Shown here: in pieces, positions 63,211-64,000 of the stretch
Position numbering within the stretch: the stretch's first letter is position 1
How the letters are laid out: each line of letters begins with the position of its first letter
Source of the DNA: Candidatus Magnetomicrobium cryptolimnococcus
GTDB lineage: Bacteria; Nitrospirota; Thermodesulfovibrionia; Thermodesulfovibrionales; Magnetobacteriaceae
DNA: 64,000 bases
Assembly (NCBI GenBank): GCA_018606805.1
Contig: JAGYWI010000007.1
Coordinates: forward strand, 1-64,000
Reading direction: 5' to 3'
Position numbers and translations under genes: made by a program
Notes under the pieces: generated by a model
What the model was told of the DNA's origin: nothing
The model's input: the letters and a program-made list of their open reading frames with translations, nothing else
Database searches by the model: none

Positions 63211-64000
63211 CTACATTAATAGCTTCTCACAAACAGCCACGCCTGTACCGAAGGTAACCTCTTGTCCGAGCTTTTTCAGTGTCATTTCCACAGCCGATAT
63301 AGCAATAATAATGTCAAACCGGTCAGCAAAACCAAGATGCGCAATCCTAAAAATCTTCCCCTTTGCCTGATCCTGACCACCAGCGCAGGTTATACCAAAA
63401 TCCTCCCTTAGTACTTTATATACCTTCTGCCCGTCAACCCCCGGCGGACACTCCACGGCAGTTACACTATTTGCAGGCGATTCCTTTGCATACAATCCAA
63501 GCCCAAGGGCCTTAACAGCCTCCCTCGTCGCATTTGCAAGGTGCTCGTGTCTTTTAAACACGTTAGCAAGTCCCTCTTTTTCAATAATCTTCATAGCCTC
63601 ATTTAAGCCAATAATCAAAGTTACTGGAGAGGTAAAGTTAGTTTGGTTATCTTTAAGGTTTTTGCGCTCTGCCTTAAAATTAAAATAAAAGCGCGGTATA
63701 TCAGAAGACTCAGCACGCTTCCATGCCTTTTCCGAGACACTGACAAAGCTAAGCCCAGGCGGTAACATTAAACCCTTTTGAGAGCCCCCAACACACACAT
63801 CAATCCCCCACTCATCAGTTCGTATGTCATGGGCTACCAAGGCACTTATAGCATCAACGACAAACAAAACATCATCGTAACCTTTTAAAATGTTTCCAAT
63901 TGCCTGTATATCGTGATTAACCCCCGTTGACGTCTCCGTGTACTGTATGAAAACCCCCTTAATAGCAGGTGTTTTTTTAAGTAAGCTTTCAATCTCCTCA
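63211..64000 (-). CDS. Class V aminotransferase (alanine/serine-glyoxylate or serine-pyruvate type), 5' end cut by window end
   Basis: The frame is open through the right edge of the window (about 262 residues visible). FVVDAISALVAHDIRTDEWG and the PLP-lysine context GSQKGLMLPPG identify a class V PLP aminotransferase of the alanine-glyoxylate/serine-pyruvate group, the type called small subunit of soluble hydrogenase in older databases. With serA 56 bp downstream on the same strand, a role in serine synthesis is likely, with this enzyme doing the transamination of phosphohydroxypyruvate or glyoxylate (inference from operon). Confidence 0.85.
   Translation of the reverse strand, partial: EEIESLLKKTPAIKGVFIQYTETSTGVNHDIQAIGNILKGYDDVLFVVDAISALVAHDIRTDEWGIDVCVGGSQKGLMLPPGLSFVSVSEKAWKRAESSDIPRFYFNFKAERKNLKDNQTNFTSPVTLIIGLNEAMKIIEKEGLANVFKRHEHLANATREAVKALGLGLYAKESPANSVTAVECPPGVDGQKVYKVLREDFGITCAGGQDQAKGKIFRIAHLGFADRFDIIIAISAVEMTLKKLGQEVTFGTGVAVCEKLLM

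Overview
This is a low-GC chromosomal window (by eye about 35-40% G+C) from a Gram-negative bacterium. Lipoproteins, a predicted outer-membrane barrel, many c-type cytochromes, a UGA-decoded (selenocysteine) formate dehydrogenase and a chemotaxis operon carrying a two-CW protein fit best with Nitrospirota (Thermodesulfovibrionia or magnetotactic relatives) or a deltaproteobacterium-like lineage. That placement is inference: no rRNA is present. Housekeeping genes (pth, rplY, prs, tRNA-Gln, aspS, glgP, purA, serA, hemW) alternate with an unusually repeat-rich accessory fraction.

Layout. 1-8.8 kb: a secreted/surface-protein island. Mosaic proteins are built from DUF1566 (Lcl_C), divergent InlB-type and FG-GAP-like repeats, interrupted by a HEPN/MNT toxin-antitoxin pair, a broken gene and nested inverted-repeat elements. 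Three copies of a ~200-bp non-coding module occur here (1126, 5176 and 7890). Each has a long palindrome, the box TATCTCACATCA, the perfect palindrome TATGCTAAATTTAGCATA and a sigma54-like GG-N10-GC element, with nearly fixed spacing. 8.8-11.7 kb: a SiaA/SiaB/SiaC-like phosphatase-kinase-target switch. 11.7-19.2 kb: an SGNH protein, a free-standing pyruvate-kinase C-domain protein, pth-rplY-prs-tRNA-Gln, a DJ-1 protein, a small cytochrome, glycerate 2-kinase and DoxX. 19.4-21.0 kb: a ParA ATPase translationally coupled to a coiled-coil protein. 21.4-31.4 kb: EF-G-like GTPase, RseC-like protein, glycogen phosphorylase, aspS, pseudouridine synthase, trmJ, L,D-transpeptidase and a lipoprotein. 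32.7-41.7 kb: a nine-gene chemotaxis operon (two-CW protein, soluble MCP, STAS, CheY, CheA, CheW, CheR, CheB, TPR), all on the minus strand. 41.9-46.5 kb: ferritin-like protein, hemW and a 911-residue selenocysteine formate dehydrogenase with a visible SECIS hairpin. 46.8-50.0 kb: a giant mosaic secreted protein. 50-53.4 kb: HicAB, an orphan NHLP-type RiPP leader protein, another SGNH protein and a YgiT/DUF4258 pair. 53.7-58.6 kb: an outer-membrane-barrel plus three multihaem cytochromes cluster (15 CxxCH motifs), the last gene fusing two P460-like domains to three cytochrome c domains. 58.9-64 kb: DUF29, comF, purA, serA and a class V aminotransferase cut by the window end.

Most unusual content: (i) the triplicated sigma54-like promoter module, a candidate surface-protein regulon whose third copy has lost its gene or feeds the Sia operon; (ii) the barrel-cytochrome-P460 cluster, a candidate trans-envelope electron conduit; (iii) the orphan NHLP leader protein; (iv) two interacting families of small non-autonomous repeats, including small elements nested in larger inverted repeats, one of which broke a gene.
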